From: Emticicia sp037153985
Lineage (GTDB): Bacteria; Bacteroidota; Bacteroidia; Cytophagales; Spirosomataceae
Assembly: GCF_037153985.1 (NCBI RefSeq)
Contig: NZ_JBBAYI010000001.1
Span: forward strand, 62,001 to 126,000
Direction: 5' to 3'
DNA: 64,000 bases
A program made the position numbers and the translations under genes. Shown here piece by piece: positions 63,442 through 64,000 of the stretch. A model generated the notes under the pieces. That model saw nothing but the letters and a program-made list of their open reading frames with translations. It was not told the DNA's origin and did no database searches. How positions within the stretch are numbered: position 1 is the stretch's first letter; the number at the start of each line of letters is the position of its first letter.

Positions 63442-64000
63442 TTAATGACGAATATCATCTTTAATAAGATTTTTCTCGTGCTTATGTTTAAACAAGATAG
63501 CAAATAGCACAGCTACTACTAACGAATATATAGAAAAGGAAAGCCAGATACCTGTCCAGTCTTTGGTTTCATTGTTTGTAAAGTATTTTTCAATAATAAA
63601 TCCACTTATCAGACTTCCTGAAATAGCCCCAAAGCCGTTAACCATCATCATAAACAAGCCTTGTGCGCTGGCACGTATCTTCGGGCTCGTGTAGGTTTCA
63701 ATAAACAATGAGCCTGAAATATTAAAAAAATCAAAGGCCATTCCGTAAACAATACAAGATAGGATAATCATCCATAAGCCACTTCCGGGGTTCCCGTATG
63801 CCAACAAGCCAAAACGTAATATCCAGGCTATCATACTGAAAAGCATTACCTGTTTAATTCCGAATCGTTTTAAAAAGAATGGAATCGCCAGAATGAACAG
63901 TGTTTCAGAAATTTGAGAAATAGACATAATAATAGCCGGATATTTTACAGCCATGGTATCTTTATAGAGGCCGATGCCTGCAAAATCGTGCAAAAAGGTA
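63442..64000 (-). CDS. MFS transporter, C-terminal part (5' end outside window)
   Basis: The frame stays open to the window edge, so the N-terminal part is missing. The visible residues contain about six membrane helices with the LacY/NupG-type pattern (SISQISETLFILAIPFFLKRFG and SGSLFIETYTSPKIRASAQGLFMMM). It resembles nucleoside permease-type members of MFS, which import nucleosides with protons; the substrate is not certain from this fragment. Confidence 0.75.
   Translation of the reverse strand, partial: TFLHDFAGIGLYKDTMAVKYPAIIMSISQISETLFILAIPFFLKRFGIKQVMLFSMIAWILRFGLLAYGNPGSGLWMIILSCIVYGMAFDFFNISGSLFIETYTSPKIRASAQGLFMMMVNGFGAISGSLISGFIIEKYFTNNETKDWTGIWLSFSIYSLVVAVLFAILFKHKHEKNLIKDDIRH

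Noticed and set aside
1..64000. CRISPR array, tRNA or rRNA genes, insertion sequences
   Set aside because: No regular spaced repeats, no cloverleaf or rRNA-like conserved sequence, and no transposase or integrase frame was found.

Overview
The window looks like a chromosome segment of a Bacteroidota bacterium, most likely of the order Cytophagales. The evidence is the T6SS type iii gene set (TssN and TssO families, Bacteroidota-type Hcp), AT-rich spacers with few Shine-Dalgarno sites, and families typical of that group such as the OMP_b-brl-type barrel, WG repeats and PD40 lipoproteins. The genus cannot be named from sequence reading alone.

Left part (1-25957, all + strand). The window opens inside an Rhs polymorphic toxin whose C-terminal tip looks like a PD-(D/E)XK nuclease. 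A small AT-rich gene, probably its immunity protein, follows, and then a DUF4123 effector chaperone. After a gene-free stretch comes a contractile injection machine: tssB, tssC, two hcp (tssD) genes, a terminator, vgrG (tssI), tssE, tssF, tssG, tssN, tssK and tssO. Without a strand change this runs into a phosphothreonine signalling module: a membrane FHA protein with a zinc ribbon, a membrane protein with a Pro-rich stalk and Asp-rich repeats, a zinc-ribbon/FHA protein, two PP2C phosphatases, two Ser/Thr kinases, an exported caspase-like protease, a Sel1-repeat protein and an OmpA-like lipoprotein. No ClpV (TssH), PAAR, TssQ, TssP or TssR is recognisable here; these may lie to the left of the window.

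Region 25998-28800 (- strand) is a two-gene operon: a third membrane Ser/Thr kinase and a protein with two pesticin-like lysozyme repeats, only the second of which keeps the putative catalytic residues. A perfect loopless 58-bp palindrome lies in the divergent spacer that follows. Region 29364-35220 (+) is a five-gene operon of exported proteins (jelly-roll-like, PD40 lipoprotein, unknown, OmpA, WG-repeat) that may be envelope partners of the same system.

Region 35295-64000 is ordinary chromosomal content in short transcription units: a CBM9-like protein, a PIG-L deacetylase, PBP2 (mrdA), an XRE-S24 repressor with its own palindromic operator, a secreted DUF6454-like protein, topoisomerase IV subunit A, an exported superoxide dismutase, a TrpF-like enzyme, recR, clpS, a sodium/solute symporter, an esterase, a large outer-membrane barrel, a glycosyltransferase, a ChrB-AraC fusion, an FGGY kinase, a fatty acid desaturase, a LuxR-type two-component pair and an incomplete MFS transporter. 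No rRNA, tRNA, CRISPR array, transposase or integrase was seen.

The working model is that kinases, phosphatases and FHA proteins control assembly or firing of the injection machine by threonine phosphorylation, as PpkA/PppA/Fha do in Pseudomonas, but with more components and with recurrent threonine motifs outside the catalytic domains that could be FHA docking sites.
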